From Streptomyces sp. Ru62 (GTDB lineage: Bacteria; Actinomycetota; Actinomycetes; Streptomycetales; Streptomycetaceae): a DNA stretch of 64,000 bases. Positions 1 through 7,419 of this stretch are shown here, one piece after another. The stretch lies in contig NZ_PQSU01000005.1 of assembly GCF_002920615.1 (NCBI RefSeq), positions 248,001 through 312,000 on the forward strand. Direction: 5' to 3'. The notes below the pieces were generated by a model that searched no databases, was not told where the DNA came from, and was given only the letters and a program-made list of their open reading frames with translations. The position numbers and the translations under genes were made by a program. Each line of letters begins with the position of its first letter. Position 1 is the first letter of the stretch.

Positions 1-378
1 GGTGCCGACGACGACGTCAACGCCGTCCAGGGTGTCGGGGTTGCCGGCCCGCCCGATGGCGCTGATGCGGCCCTCACGGATGCCGATGGACACCTTCCTG
101 ATCCCCTGCACCGCGTCGATCAGGATGACGTTGCTGATCACGACGTCACAGGTGTCCCGGACGGCGGCGGCCTTCAGGTGCAGTCCGTCGCGGGCGGTCT
201 TGCCGAAGCCGGCCAGGAACTCGTCGCCGTACTGCTGGGAGTCGGACTCGACGCGGACGGTGAGCCCGGAGTCGCCGAGGCGGACGCGGTCGCCGGCGCG
301 GGGGCCGTGGGTGGCGGCGTAGGCGTGCGGGTCGACGTGGATCGACCGGCTCACCTCGCGGCCCTTCGAGCGGCTCAT
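1..378 (-). CDS. ureC: Urease alpha subunit, N-terminal part (runs off the window edge)
   Basis: Urease alpha carries the nickel centre that hydrolyses urea to ammonia and carbamate in the cytoplasm. Only the first 126 residues are in the window. They show the family start: GPRAGDRVRLGDSGL, then YGDE, RDG, CDVVISNVILIDA, GIREGRISAIGRAGNPD and DGVDVVVGT. The nickel-ligand region is off the window and cannot be checked. Compared with the usual YGEE..FGGGK.IRDGMGQS stretch, this copy reads YGDEFLAGFGKTARDGLHLK, so it is a diverged urease. The ATG overlaps the ureAB stop (ATGA), which implies translational coupling. Confidence 0.9.
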   Translation of the reverse strand, partial: MSRSKGREVSRSIHVDPHAYAATHGPRAGDRVRLGDSGLTVRVESDSQQYGDEFLAGFGKTARDGLHLKAAAVRDTCDVVISNVILIDAVQGIRKVSIGIREGRISAIGRAGNPDTLDGVDVVVGT

Positions 379-1097
379 CGCTCCTCGCCTCCTTCCGGTG
401 TCGCTCCCAGGTATCCGCAGGCGGCGGCCCTGCGGAGGGCTTCCTCCTTGGCGCCGGGCGCGTCCAGCGGGCCGTCGACCAGTCCGGCGAAGCCGATGGC
501 GATCCGCTCGCCGCCGATCGGCACGAGCCCGACCTCCTCGCTCTCCCCGGGCCCGAAGCGGACCGAGGAGCCGGCGGGTACGGCGAGCCGCATGCCGTAG
601 GCGCGCTCGCGGTCGAAGTCGAGGCGCGGGTTGGCCTCGAAGAAGTGGAAGTGGGAGGTGACGGAGACCGGCACGCTCGCGGTGTTGGTGACGCGGAGCC
701 GGAGGACGGGCTCGGGGTCGGCGTGCTCGGGACCGGGGAGCAGGGCGCCCGGGGCGTCCGGGCCCAGGCCTCCCCCTGCTTCGCGGGGGGACCCCCGGCC
801 GATGGGGTCGGAGACGACCGCGAGCCGGGAGCCGTCGTCGAAGACGGCCTCGACCATCACCTCGGTGACGACGTCGACGACACCCGGCAGGACGTCCTCG
901 GGACCGAGCACCGACCGGGCCGCCTCGACGGCCTCCGCGAGCCGCTTGCCGTCGCGGGCGGCCTCGCAGACGGTGTCCGCGATCAGCGCCGTGGCCTCGG
1001 GGACGTTCAACCGCAGGCCGCGCGCCCGGCGGGCCCGGGCCAGCTCGGCGGCCCCGAAGAGCAGCAGCCGGTCACGTTCCGTGGGGGTCAGTCGCAC
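375..1097 (-). CDS. ureAB: Urease gamma/beta fusion protein
   Basis: This 240-residue protein joins the two small urease subunits in one chain. Residues 1-100 are gamma-like (MRLTPTERDRLLLFGAAELA, then LNVPEATALIAD). Residues about 130-230 are beta-like (VTNTASVPVSVTSHFHFFEANPRLDFDR, then a GSSVRFGPGE stretch and GLVDGPLD). The linker at about 100-130 is Gly/Pro-rich. The GTG start at 1097 follows an AAGGAGGTG ribosome site. It is the first gene of the unit and is coupled to ureC. No accessory genes (ureD, E, F, G) lie on this side, so maturation proteins must be encoded beyond the window or elsewhere. Confidence 0.9.
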   Translation of the reverse strand: MRLTPTERDRLLLFGAAELARARRARGLRLNVPEATALIADTVCEAARDGKRLAEAVEAARSVLGPEDVLPGVVDVVTEVMVEAVFDDGSRLAVVSDPIGRGSPREAGGGLGPDAPGALLPGPEHADPEPVLRLRVTNTASVPVSVTSHFHFFEANPRLDFDRERAYGMRLAVPAGSSVRFGPGESEEVGLVPIGGERIAIGFAGLVDGPLDAPGAKEEALRRAAACGYLGATPEGGEER

Positions 1098-1123
1098 GGC
1101 ACGGCACCTCCTTGCTTTCCCAG

Positions 1124-1140
1124 TTAGAGCAACACTCTAA
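1124..1140. promoter_or_regulatory. Operator-like inverted repeat 1 upstream of ureAB
   Basis: TTAGAGCAACACTCTAA is an inverted repeat (TTAGAG/CTCTAA) 27 bases upstream of the ureAB start. A second, closely similar site is centred 67 bases further upstream. The pair looks like two binding sites for one dimeric repressor or activator. The regulator is not identified in this window. Confidence 0.55.
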
Positions 1141-1190
1141 ACAGGGAATCCAGCAAAGAGAAGCACTGACCGGGCAGCGGACACAATTCA

Positions 1191-1207
1191 CTTGAGCAGC
1201 GCTCTAG
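1191..1207. promoter_or_regulatory. Operator-like inverted repeat 2 upstream of ureAB
   Basis: CTTGAGCAGCGCTCTAG matches site 1 at 12 of 17 positions (GAGCA, then C, then CTCTA) and keeps the same dyad. Repeating such a motif in one intergenic region argues for protein binding rather than chance. Confidence 0.5.
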
Positions 1208-1230
1208 CATGGCCAAGCGGTAGGGTGCCC

Positions 1231-1314
1231 AACGAAAAACGCCCCGGAGGGGGTGCGGGGGCCGCGTGACCAGCCGAGCTGGACCCGCGGACACCCGACA
1301 CCCCCTCCGGGGCG
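1231..1314 (-). terminator. Rho-independent terminator of ilvE
   Basis: A perfect 16-base stem (CGCCCCGGAGGGGGTG at 1240-1255 with its complement at 1299-1314) is followed on the minus strand by GTTTTTCGTT. The loop is unusually long, about 43 bases, and has its own short dyad (CCAGC..GCTGG). It lies just downstream of the ilvE stop. Confidence 0.85.
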
Positions 1315-1329
1315 CTCCAGGCCGCGCTC

Positions 1330-2418
1330 TTAACCGACCCGGTGCATCCAGCCGTGCTTGTCCTCGGTCAGGCCCCGCTGGATGCCCAGCAGAGCCTCGC
1401 GCAGACGCCCGGTGACCGGCCCGGGCGTGCCGTCGCCGTGGGACCACTGGTCGGTCTTGGTCTTGACGTGACCGATCGGCGTGACCACGGCGGCGGTACC
1501 GCACGCGAAGACCTCGGTCAGCGCACCGGAGGCGGCGTCCTCGCGCCACTGCTGGAGGGTGATCACCCCTTCCTCGGCGGTGTAGCCGAGGTCACGGGCG
1601 ACCTGGAGCAGGGAGTCGCGGGTGATGCCCTCCAGGATGGAGCCGGTGAGCGACGGGGTGACGATCCGGTCGCCGTAGACGAACGCGACGTTCATGCTGC
1701 CGCTCTCCTCGACCTTGGTGCGGGTGACCGCGTCGAGGTAGACGACCTGGTCGCAGCCGTGCGCGGCGGCCTCGGCCTGCGGCAGCAGGGACGCGGCGTA
1801 GTTGCCGCCGGTCTTGGCGTCGCCGGTGCCGCCCGGGACGGCGCGGACGTGGTCCTCGGAGACCCAGATGGTGACCGGCTTCACGCCGCCGGCGAAGTAC
1901 GCGCCGGAGGGGGAGGCGATCAGCATGAACAGGTACTCGTTCGCCGGGTGCACGCCGAGCGCGGCCTCCGTGGCGAACATGAACGGCCGCAGGTAGAGGG
2001 AGGCCTCGCCGCCGTGCGGCGGGACCCAGTCGGCGTCCTGCGTGAGCAGCGCGTCCAGCGCGGCGATGAACAGCTCCTCGGGCAGCTCGGCCATGGCCAT
2101 GCGGCGGGCGGAGTTGCGGAAGCGGCGGGCGTTGGCCTCGGGACGGAACAGCGCGACCGAGCCGTCGGGCTGGCGGTAGGCCTTCAGGCCCTCGAAGATC
2201 TCCTGGCCGTAGTGCAGGACGTGCGTGGACGGGTCCAGGGAGATCGGCCCGTACGGAACGAGCTGGCCGTCGTGCCAGCCGCGGCCCTCGGTCCACTTGA
2301 TCGTCACCATGTGGTCGGTGAAGTGGCGGCCGAACCCCGGGTCGGCGAGGATCGCCTCGCGTTCCGCGGCGGCGAGCGGGGTGGCGGAGGGCTTGAGCTC
2401 GATCGTGGGCGTCGTCAT
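1330..2418 (-). CDS. ilvE: Branched-chain amino acid aminotransferase
   Basis: This 362-residue class IV PLP enzyme exchanges amino groups between glutamate and the keto acids of leucine, isoleucine and valine, the last step of their synthesis. Visible family blocks are [44 protein letters not shown] (with the PLP lysine), [19 protein letters not shown] and [15 protein letters not shown]. The length is normal for the family. An AAGGACA ribosome site lies upstream of the ATG. A GATAAT box on the minus strand (2523-2528) is a possible -10 element. It follows leuB but has its own upstream gap and terminator. Confidence 0.96.
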   Translation of the reverse strand: MTTPTIELKPSATPLAAAEREAILADPGFGRHFTDHMVTIKWTEGRGWHDGQLVPYGPISLDPSTHVLHYGQEIFEGLKAYRQPDGSVALFRPEANARRFRNSARRMAMAELPEELFIAALDALLTQDADWVPPHGGEASLYLRPFMFATEAALGVHPANEYLFMLIASPSGAYFAGGVKPVTIWVSEDHVRAVPGGTGDAKTGGNYAASLLPQAEAAAHGCDQVVYLDAVTRTKVEESGSMNVAFVYGDRIVTPSLTGSILEGITRDSLLQVARDLGYTAEEGVITLQQWREDAASGALTEVFACGTAAVVTPIGHVKTKTDQWSHGDGTPGPVTGRLREALLGIQRGLTEDKHGWMHRVG

Positions 2419-2606
2419 GAGTGATTGTCCTTCACCGGTTGTAGTGACGGGCCGCGCTCACACCTCCCGGTCGTCGGTGCTAGGACGTCCGAGCCTTCCC
2501 TCATATCGCGGCTCCGCGTTCGATTATCGCGCGGGGGGCGGTAGCGGACGGAATCGGGGTGAAGCGGCCCAAGGTTCGATGGTGGCACCCGGCGAGGCAC
2601 AGGAAA

Positions 2607-2637
2607 AGCCGCCGGGTGCGGTGGCGACCCGGCGGCT
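2607..2637 (-). terminator. Terminator of leuB
   Basis: A perfect 11-base stem (AGCCGCCGGGT at 2607-2617 and its complement at 2627-2637) is followed on the minus strand by TTTTCCT. It is 18 bases beyond the leuB stop, so leuB and ilvE are probably separate transcripts. Confidence 0.85.
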
Positions 2638-2654
2638 CGGTGTAGCGCGGCGGG

Positions 2655-3698
2655 TCAGCCGGCTACGCGTACGGCGAGCGCGTCGCCGATCCCGGAGGTG
2701 GAGCGGGCCGGCTTTCCGGCGCGCTCGGTGAGGTCGGCGGCGACCGCCGCGTCGATCCGGTCGGCCTCGGTGTCGTAGCCGAGGTGGCGCAGCAGCAGGG
2801 CGACGGACAGGACGGTGGCGGTGGGGTCGGCCTTGCCCTGGCCGGCGATGTCCGGGGCCGAGCCGTGGACCGGCTCGAACATGGACGGGAACTCGCGGGT
2901 GGGGTTGATGTTGCCCGAGGCGGCCACGCCGATGCCGCCGGAGACGGCCGCGGCGAGGTCGGTGATGATGTCGCCGAAGAGGTTGTCGGTGACGATGACG
3001 TCGAACCGGCCCGGGTCGGTGACCAGGTAGATGGTCGCGGCGTCGACGTGGATGTAGTCCGTGGTGACCTCGGGGTACTCCTCGGCCACCTTGTTGAAGA
3101 CGTTCGTCCACAGGTGCCCGGCGAAGGTCAGCACGTTGTTCTTGTGGACCAGCGTGAGCTTCTTGCGCGGGCGGGCCTGGGCGCGCTCGAAGGCGTCGCG
3201 GACGACGCGCTCGACACCGTAGGCCGTGTTGACGGACACCTCGGTGGCGACCTCGTGCGCGGTGCCCTTGCGGATGGTGCCGCCGTTGCCGGTGTACGGG
3301 CCCTCGGTGCCCTCCCGGACGACGACGAAGTCGATCTCCGGCTGGCCGGCGAGCGGGGTGGCGACACCCGGGAGCAGCTTCGACGGACGCAGGTTGACGT
3401 GGTGGTCGAAGGCGAAGCGGAGCTTGAGCAGGAAGCCGCGCTCCAGCACGCCGGACGGCACCGACGGGTCGCCGATGGCGCCCAGCAGGATGGCGTCGTG
3501 CTGCCTGAGGGAGTCGAGGTCGGCGTCGGTGAGGGTCTCACCGGTGGCGTGGTAGCGCTTGGCGCCGAAGTCGTACTCCTTGGTCTCCAGCTTCACATCC
3601 TGCGGCAGGACGGCGGAGAGGACCTTCAGACCCTCGGCCACGACCTCCTGGCCGATGCCGTCACCGGGGATCACTGCGAGATTGATGCTGCGAGACAT
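2655..3698 (-). CDS. leuB: 3-isopropylmalate dehydrogenase
   Basis: This 347-residue enzyme oxidises and decarboxylates 3-isopropylmalate with NAD+ in leucine synthesis. It starts [19 protein letters not shown] and carries the family marks [48 protein letters not shown], and the metal/nucleotide segment ending in [20 protein letters not shown], then [13 protein letters not shown]. It is the actinobacterial short type. A GGAGTAGGG stretch lies upstream of the ATG. It diverges from the phosphatase gene at 3842, and the 143-base spacer must hold both promoters. Confidence 0.96.
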   Translation of the reverse strand: MSRSINLAVIPGDGIGQEVVAEGLKVLSAVLPQDVKLETKEYDFGAKRYHATGETLTDADLDSLRQHDAILLGAIGDPSVPSGVLERGFLLKLRFAFDHHVNLRPSKLLPGVATPLAGQPEIDFVVVREGTEGPYTGNGGTIRKGTAHEVATEVSVNTAYGVERVVRDAFERAQARPRKKLTLVHKNNVLTFAGHLWTNVFNKVAEEYPEVTTDYIHVDAATIYLVTDPGRFDVIVTDNLFGDIITDLAAAVSGGIGVAASGNINPTREFPSMFEPVHGSAPDIAGQGKADPTATVLSVALLLRHLGYDTEADRIDAAVAADLTERAGKPARSTSGIGDALAVRVAG

Positions 3699-3841
3699 GC
3701 GGGCACCCTACTCCTCGTCCCAGGTGATGACACGTACCGTCCGCCATACGGACACCCGGACAGGCTGCCGGTGTCCTCCCGTCGGTCGACGTTCACCCGT
3801 GCGCGGCAAGGATGTCGGGCACCGGTGGAACGTTCCGGGAC

Positions 3842-5398
3842 ATGGACACTCCTGACGTCGGCATCCCCCGCCCGCTCGCCGAGCGGCTGAGCCTGGCCGA
3901 GCAGTACGAGTACCTGCGCGGCCGCATGGTGCGCCGCCGCACGCTGGTGACGGCGGGCGCGGTGGCGGGCGGCCTGCTGACCGGCTGCGGCACCGCGTCC
4001 GGCGCGAGGCCGGGGCCGGCCGGATCGGCCACCTCGCGGGTGCCGGGCTCGGCGGTCGCCCCGTTCGGCCGGCATCTGGCCTTCGGCTCCGACCCCCGGA
4101 CACGGATGCGGATCTCCTGGCAGGTGCCGTTCGCGGTGAAGCGGCCGTACGTGCGGGTCGGCGCGCGCCCCGACGACCTCGGGCGCCGGGTCCCGGCCGA
4201 GATCCGCCCGCTGCGCACGCCCGGGGTGGAGGGCGTGCGGCCCGCGCTGGAGCAGTACTACGCGCACGCGTCCGTGGACGGCCTCGCGCCCGGCACGACG
4301 TACTACTACGGCGTCGGCCACGACGGCTGGGAACCCACCGCCCCCGCCCATCGCGCGGCCATCGCCTCCTTCCGCACGGCGCCCGCGCGTCCGGAGCGCT
4401 TCGTGTTCACGGCCTTCGGCGACCAGGGCGTGGGCCGGGCGGCGCACGCCAACGACGATCTGGTGCTGCGCCAGAAGCCCGCCTTCCATCTGCACGCCGG
4501 TGACATCTGCTACGCGGACGTCAGCGGCACGGGCCGGACGACGGACGGCTACGACCCCGCCTTCTGGGACCTGTTCCTGAAGCAGAACGAGCCGGTCGCA
4601 CGGTCCGTGCCGTGGATGGTGACCACCGGCAACCACGACATGGAGGCCTGGTACTCACCGGACGGCTACGGCGGCCAGCTCGCCCGCTTCTCCCTGCCGG
4701 AGACCGGATTCGATCCGCACGGCACACCGGGCGCCTACGCGTTCACCTACGGCAACGCCGGCTTCGTCGCGCTGGACGCCAACGACGTGTCGTACGAGAT
4801 CCCCGCCAACCTCGGGCTCAGCCACGGCCGGCAGACGGCGTGGCTGGACCGGACGCTGCGGCGGCTGCGCGCGGCCGACGGCATCGACTTCGTGGTCGTC
4901 TTCTTCCACCACTGCGCCTACTCCACCTCGCGGCACGCCTCGGACGGGGGCGTCCGGCGGGAGTGGCTGCCGCTGTTCTCGAAGCACCGGGTGGACCTGG
5001 TGATCAACGGCCACAACCATGTGTACGAGCGCACCGACGCGATCAAGGACGGCGCGGTCGGCCGGGCGGTGCCCGTCGGCGGTTCCACCGACCCCGGCCG
5101 GGACGGCACCGTGTACATCACGGCGGGCGGCGGCGGCCGTGACCTGTACGGCTTCCCGCCGGGCGTCAAGGACAGCTACGAGGGACACGTCACCCGGCAC
5201 CGGGCGGTGGAGACCTTCGCGTGGACGAAGGGCGGGGACCGGGTGCCGGAGACGGTGGAGTGGTCGCGGGTGCGCTACACCGGCTTCTCGCTGCTGTCGG
5301 TGGAGGTCCGGGCCGGCGCGGCGCCACGGCTCGCGGTGTCGGCGCTGGGCCAGGACGGGCGGCGGATCGACCACTTCGAGGTGCGGCACGGCGGATGA
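3842..5398 (+). CDS. Exported purple acid phosphatase-like metallophosphoesterase (Tat-type lipoprotein)
   Basis: This 518-residue protein belongs to the metallophosphoesterase family with an N-terminal fibronectin-like domain. The metal-site motifs are FGDQG, HAGDICYAD, TTGNHDME, FFHHCAYS and GHNHVYER, in the order typical of purple acid phosphatases. Near the N-terminus, RRRTL precedes a hydrophobic run ending LLTGC, so a Tat-type signal with a lipobox is likely. A role in phosphate scavenging from organic phosphate is inference. The start at 3842 (MDTPDVGIP) is preferred; an in-frame ATG at 3812 would add ten residues. Confidence 0.88.
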   Translation: MDTPDVGIPRPLAERLSLAEQYEYLRGRMVRRRTLVTAGAVAGGLLTGCGTASGARPGPAGSATSRVPGSAVAPFGRHLAFGSDPRTRMRISWQVPFAVKRPYVRVGARPDDLGRRVPAEIRPLRTPGVEGVRPALEQYYAHASVDGLAPGTTYYYGVGHDGWEPTAPAHRAAIASFRTAPARPERFVFTAFGDQGVGRAAHANDDLVLRQKPAFHLHAGDICYADVSGTGRTTDGYDPAFWDLFLKQNEPVARSVPWMVTTGNHDMEAWYSPDGYGGQLARFSLPETGFDPHGTPGAYAFTYGNAGFVALDANDVSYEIPANLGLSHGRQTAWLDRTLRRLRAADGIDFVVVFFHHCAYSTSRHASDGGVRREWLPLFSKHRVDLVINGHNHVYERTDAIKDGAVGRAVPVGGSTDPGRDGTVYITAGGGGRDLYGFPPGVKDSYEGHVTRHRAVETFAWTKGGDRVPETVEWSRVRYTGFSLLSVEVRAGAAPRLAVSALGQDGRRIDHFEVRHGG

Positions 5399-5447
5399 GC
5401 GCCGCGCCGCACCCCGTCGGGATGCGGCTCCCGGCCGGTGGTCCGGC

Positions 5448-5579
5448 TCAGTGGCCGGTCTCGCCGCCGTTGTCCCGGCGGTCCAGGGCGCGCTGGAGGG
5501 CGGCGGCGGCGTTCCTGCGGTCGGACTCGCTCGTGCGGGACACGTGGCGGACTCGGCGGCGGACGGTCGTCTCGGCCAT
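5448..5579 (-). CDS. Small basic conserved protein, 43 aa
   Basis: The frame encodes MAETTVRRRVRHVSR followed by an Arg/Asp-rich helix ending GGETGH. An AAGGAG ribosome site sits 8 bases before the ATG, and the codons have the strong GC third position of neighbouring genes. I believe similar short proteins exist in other Streptomyces, but I cannot name a function. It has no signal peptide or membrane segment. It is convergent with the phosphatase gene, ending 50 bases from it. Confidence 0.65.
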   Translation of the reverse strand: MAETTVRRRVRHVSRTSESDRRNAAAALQRALDRRDNGGETGH

Positions 5580-5911
5580 GGCGATCGACTCCTTCGGCAT
5601 ACGTGGAGCACGGCAAGGAAGGGGGTTACGAGACGCCGGAAGGGGCGGGGAGCACCGGCCGCAGGGGTTGCCTGCACGGGGCCCGGCTCACGACCGCCAT
5701 TCGCTGGATCGAGCGAGACGTTCGGCTCCTACAAACCTAAGGGAGTGGTCCGTGTCTGTCTGCACAATTACTCGGACTTCCTACTATCTGAGACGGCGAA
5801 CTGGATCACACCGCGCTGAGCTGGGAGTTCGTGCGTCCGGGGGAGCCTTGGCCAAGGGAGCGCAGAACGCGGATCAGGGCCCGTACGGCGGGCGTGCGAC
5901 GTCGGCGGCCG
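5580..5911. other. 332-base spacer with a lower-GC block
   Basis: This is the upstream side of the 43-residue gene and the downstream side of the acetyltransferase gene. Bases about 5690-5820 are clearly less GC-rich than the rest. They contain AAGGGAG 6 bases before a GTG at 5751 on the plus strand, so a short plus-strand peptide or leader is possible. The minus strand has a TAGGTT box, a possible -10 for the small gene. No known RNA was recognised. Confidence 0.4.
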
Positions 5912-6433
5912 TCAGAGGACGTCCCCGTCCCGCCAGTCGAAGACCAGTTCCCCGTGCGGGTCGAGGGCGCCCCGCACGTACAGGCCGCCTTCCTCCTCGG
6001 GCAGCCGGACGATCCCGTCCGGCGAGAGGGCGTACACCCGCCCGGCCCAGCGCCGCCAGCCCCGGGCGGCGTACAGCGGCGCCCCCTCGTCGCTCGCGGA
6101 GAGCGCGCCGAGGTCGTAGGCCCGGTCGACCACCCGCTCCAGCTCGGCCATGACCCGCCCGCCGAGCCCGGTCCGCCGTACGTCGGCCCGCACGGCGACG
6201 GCCTCCACGTACCCCGTGCGCAGCCAGCGCCCCCGGTGCCGCACCCGCCGCATCACGACGGCTCCGTGAGCGGCGAGCCCGGCACCGTCCCGGACGAGCA
6301 CGTGCATTCCGCCCAGCCCGTGCTCGAAGTCCGCGTCGGAGAGGTCCCCGTCGAAGGCGTCGTCCAACAGGGCGCGTACGGCCCGGAGTTCGGCCACGTC
6401 CAGGTCGGCGGTGTGAGCGAGCCGCAGGGTCAT
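5912..6433 (-). CDS. GNAT acetyltransferase of the aminoglycoside 2'-N-acetyltransferase type
   Basis: This 173-residue protein follows the AAC(2')-I pattern closely: LRLAHTADLD at the start, LGGMHVLV, AHGAVVMRRVRHRGRWLRTGYVEAVAVRAD, AYDLGALSAS, LYAARGW, and a C-terminal FDWRDGDVL. In mycobacteria such chromosomal enzymes acetylate the 2'-amino group of gentamicin-type aminoglycosides and have other proposed roles. Whether this copy acts on aminoglycosides is inference. The ATG at 6433 overlaps the stop of the upstream hydrolase gene (ATGA), so the two are probably co-translated. Confidence 0.85.
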   Translation of the reverse strand: MTLRLAHTADLDVAELRAVRALLDDAFDGDLSDADFEHGLGGMHVLVRDGAGLAAHGAVVMRRVRHRGRWLRTGYVEAVAVRADVRRTGLGGRVMAELERVVDRAYDLGALSASDEGAPLYAARGWRRWAGRVYALSPDGIVRLPEEEGGLYVRGALDPHGELVFDWRDGDVL

Positions 6434-7323
6434 GGCGCCGGCACGGCGCGCCGGAAGCCCGCCGGGTCCTCCACCCACGGCAGGTGTCCTGCGGCGGGCA
6501 GGACCACCCGGCGGGCGCGGGGCAGGACCGCGGCGAGGGAGTCAACGGCGGTGCGGGGACGGATGTCCCGCGCTCCGTCGACGCTCAGCACGGGCACGTC
6601 GAGGCGGGCGCAGGCCGCGCGCAGCCCGGGTGTGCCCCAGGTCCGCCTCCGTTCCTCGTTCAGCGCCTTGTTGCACGCCTGGTTGACCCCGAACCAGGGC
6701 TCGGCCATGCGCCGGGCGTGCTCCGGCGCGCGTTCCCGGTCCTCGAACTCCACCGACCACCGCAGCACGGCCCGTTCCCGCTCCGCGGCCTCGTCGGGTT
6801 CCGGCCGGCCGTCCAGCTCCCGCCGGCGGGCGAGCCGTTCGGGACGGTCGCCGAGCCGGGCGAGGAAGCCGGCGGTGTAGGCGGGGTGCCAGTCGGCGTC
6901 CGGGCCGATGCCCGTGCCGGACACGTAGACGAGCCTGCTCACCCGCTCCGGGTGGGCCAGTGCGTAGCTCAGCGCCAGCTGCGCGCCCCAGGAGTGGCCG
7001 AGCAGCGCCATCCGTTCCAGTCCGAAGTGCCGCCGTACGGCGTCGAGGTCGGCCACGAACCGGGCGGTCGTCCACGGTCCCGCGCACCGCTCCGAGCGGC
7101 CGCAGCCGCGCTGGTCCCAGCGGACGACGGGCGTCCGGTCGGCGAGGAGCGCGGCCACGTCGCCGAACATGTCCCACAGCCCCGGCCCGCCGTGGCACAG
7201 CACCAGCGGGTCTCCCCCGCCGTCCGGCCGCGCCGCCCACAGCCGGACCCCGTCGTCGGCCGTGACCGCTTCCCCGGCGGCCGCTCGGGCGTCGGCGGGT
7301 ACTGCGTCGGCTGCCTCCGTCAT
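6430..7323 (-). CDS. Alpha/beta hydrolase, proline iminopeptidase-like
   Basis: This 297-residue protein has the fold marks LVLCHGGPGLWDMFGD (oxyanion region), RWDQRGCGRSE, LLGHSWGAQLALSYALAHPERV with the nucleophile serine in GHSWG, a later aspartate in SVDGARD, and a late histidine in AAGHLPWVEDP. The WDQRGCGRS block is typical of proline iminopeptidases, but substrate cannot be read from sequence. ATG 7323 is chosen; an in-frame start 36 bases earlier would add residues unlike the family. It is coupled to the acetyltransferase gene. Confidence 0.85.
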   Translation of the reverse strand: MTEAADAVPADARAAAGEAVTADDGVRLWAARPDGGGDPLVLCHGGPGLWDMFGDVAALLADRTPVVRWDQRGCGRSERCAGPWTTARFVADLDAVRRHFGLERMALLGHSWGAQLALSYALAHPERVSRLVYVSGTGIGPDADWHPAYTAGFLARLGDRPERLARRRELDGRPEPDEAAERERAVLRWSVEFEDRERAPEHARRMAEPWFGVNQACNKALNEERRRTWGTPGLRAACARLDVPVLSVDGARDIRPRTAVDSLAAVLPRARRVVLPAAGHLPWVEDPAGFRRAVPAP

Positions 7324-7363
7324 GCGCCCAGTGTGCCGGGGGACGGCCGCCGGGCGCATGGGA

Positions 7364-7405
7364 ACGGCCCGGGGAGCCCGCTCGGTGTCGGGCTTCCCGG
7401 GCCGT
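7364..7405 (-). terminator. Hairpin terminator after pruA
   Basis: A 17-base stem with one G-U pair (7364-7380 with 7389-7405) lies 15 bases beyond the pruA stop and before the hydrolase start. No long T run follows, as is common in Streptomyces. Confidence 0.75.
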
Positions 7406-7419
7406 GCTCGGGGGGCTGG

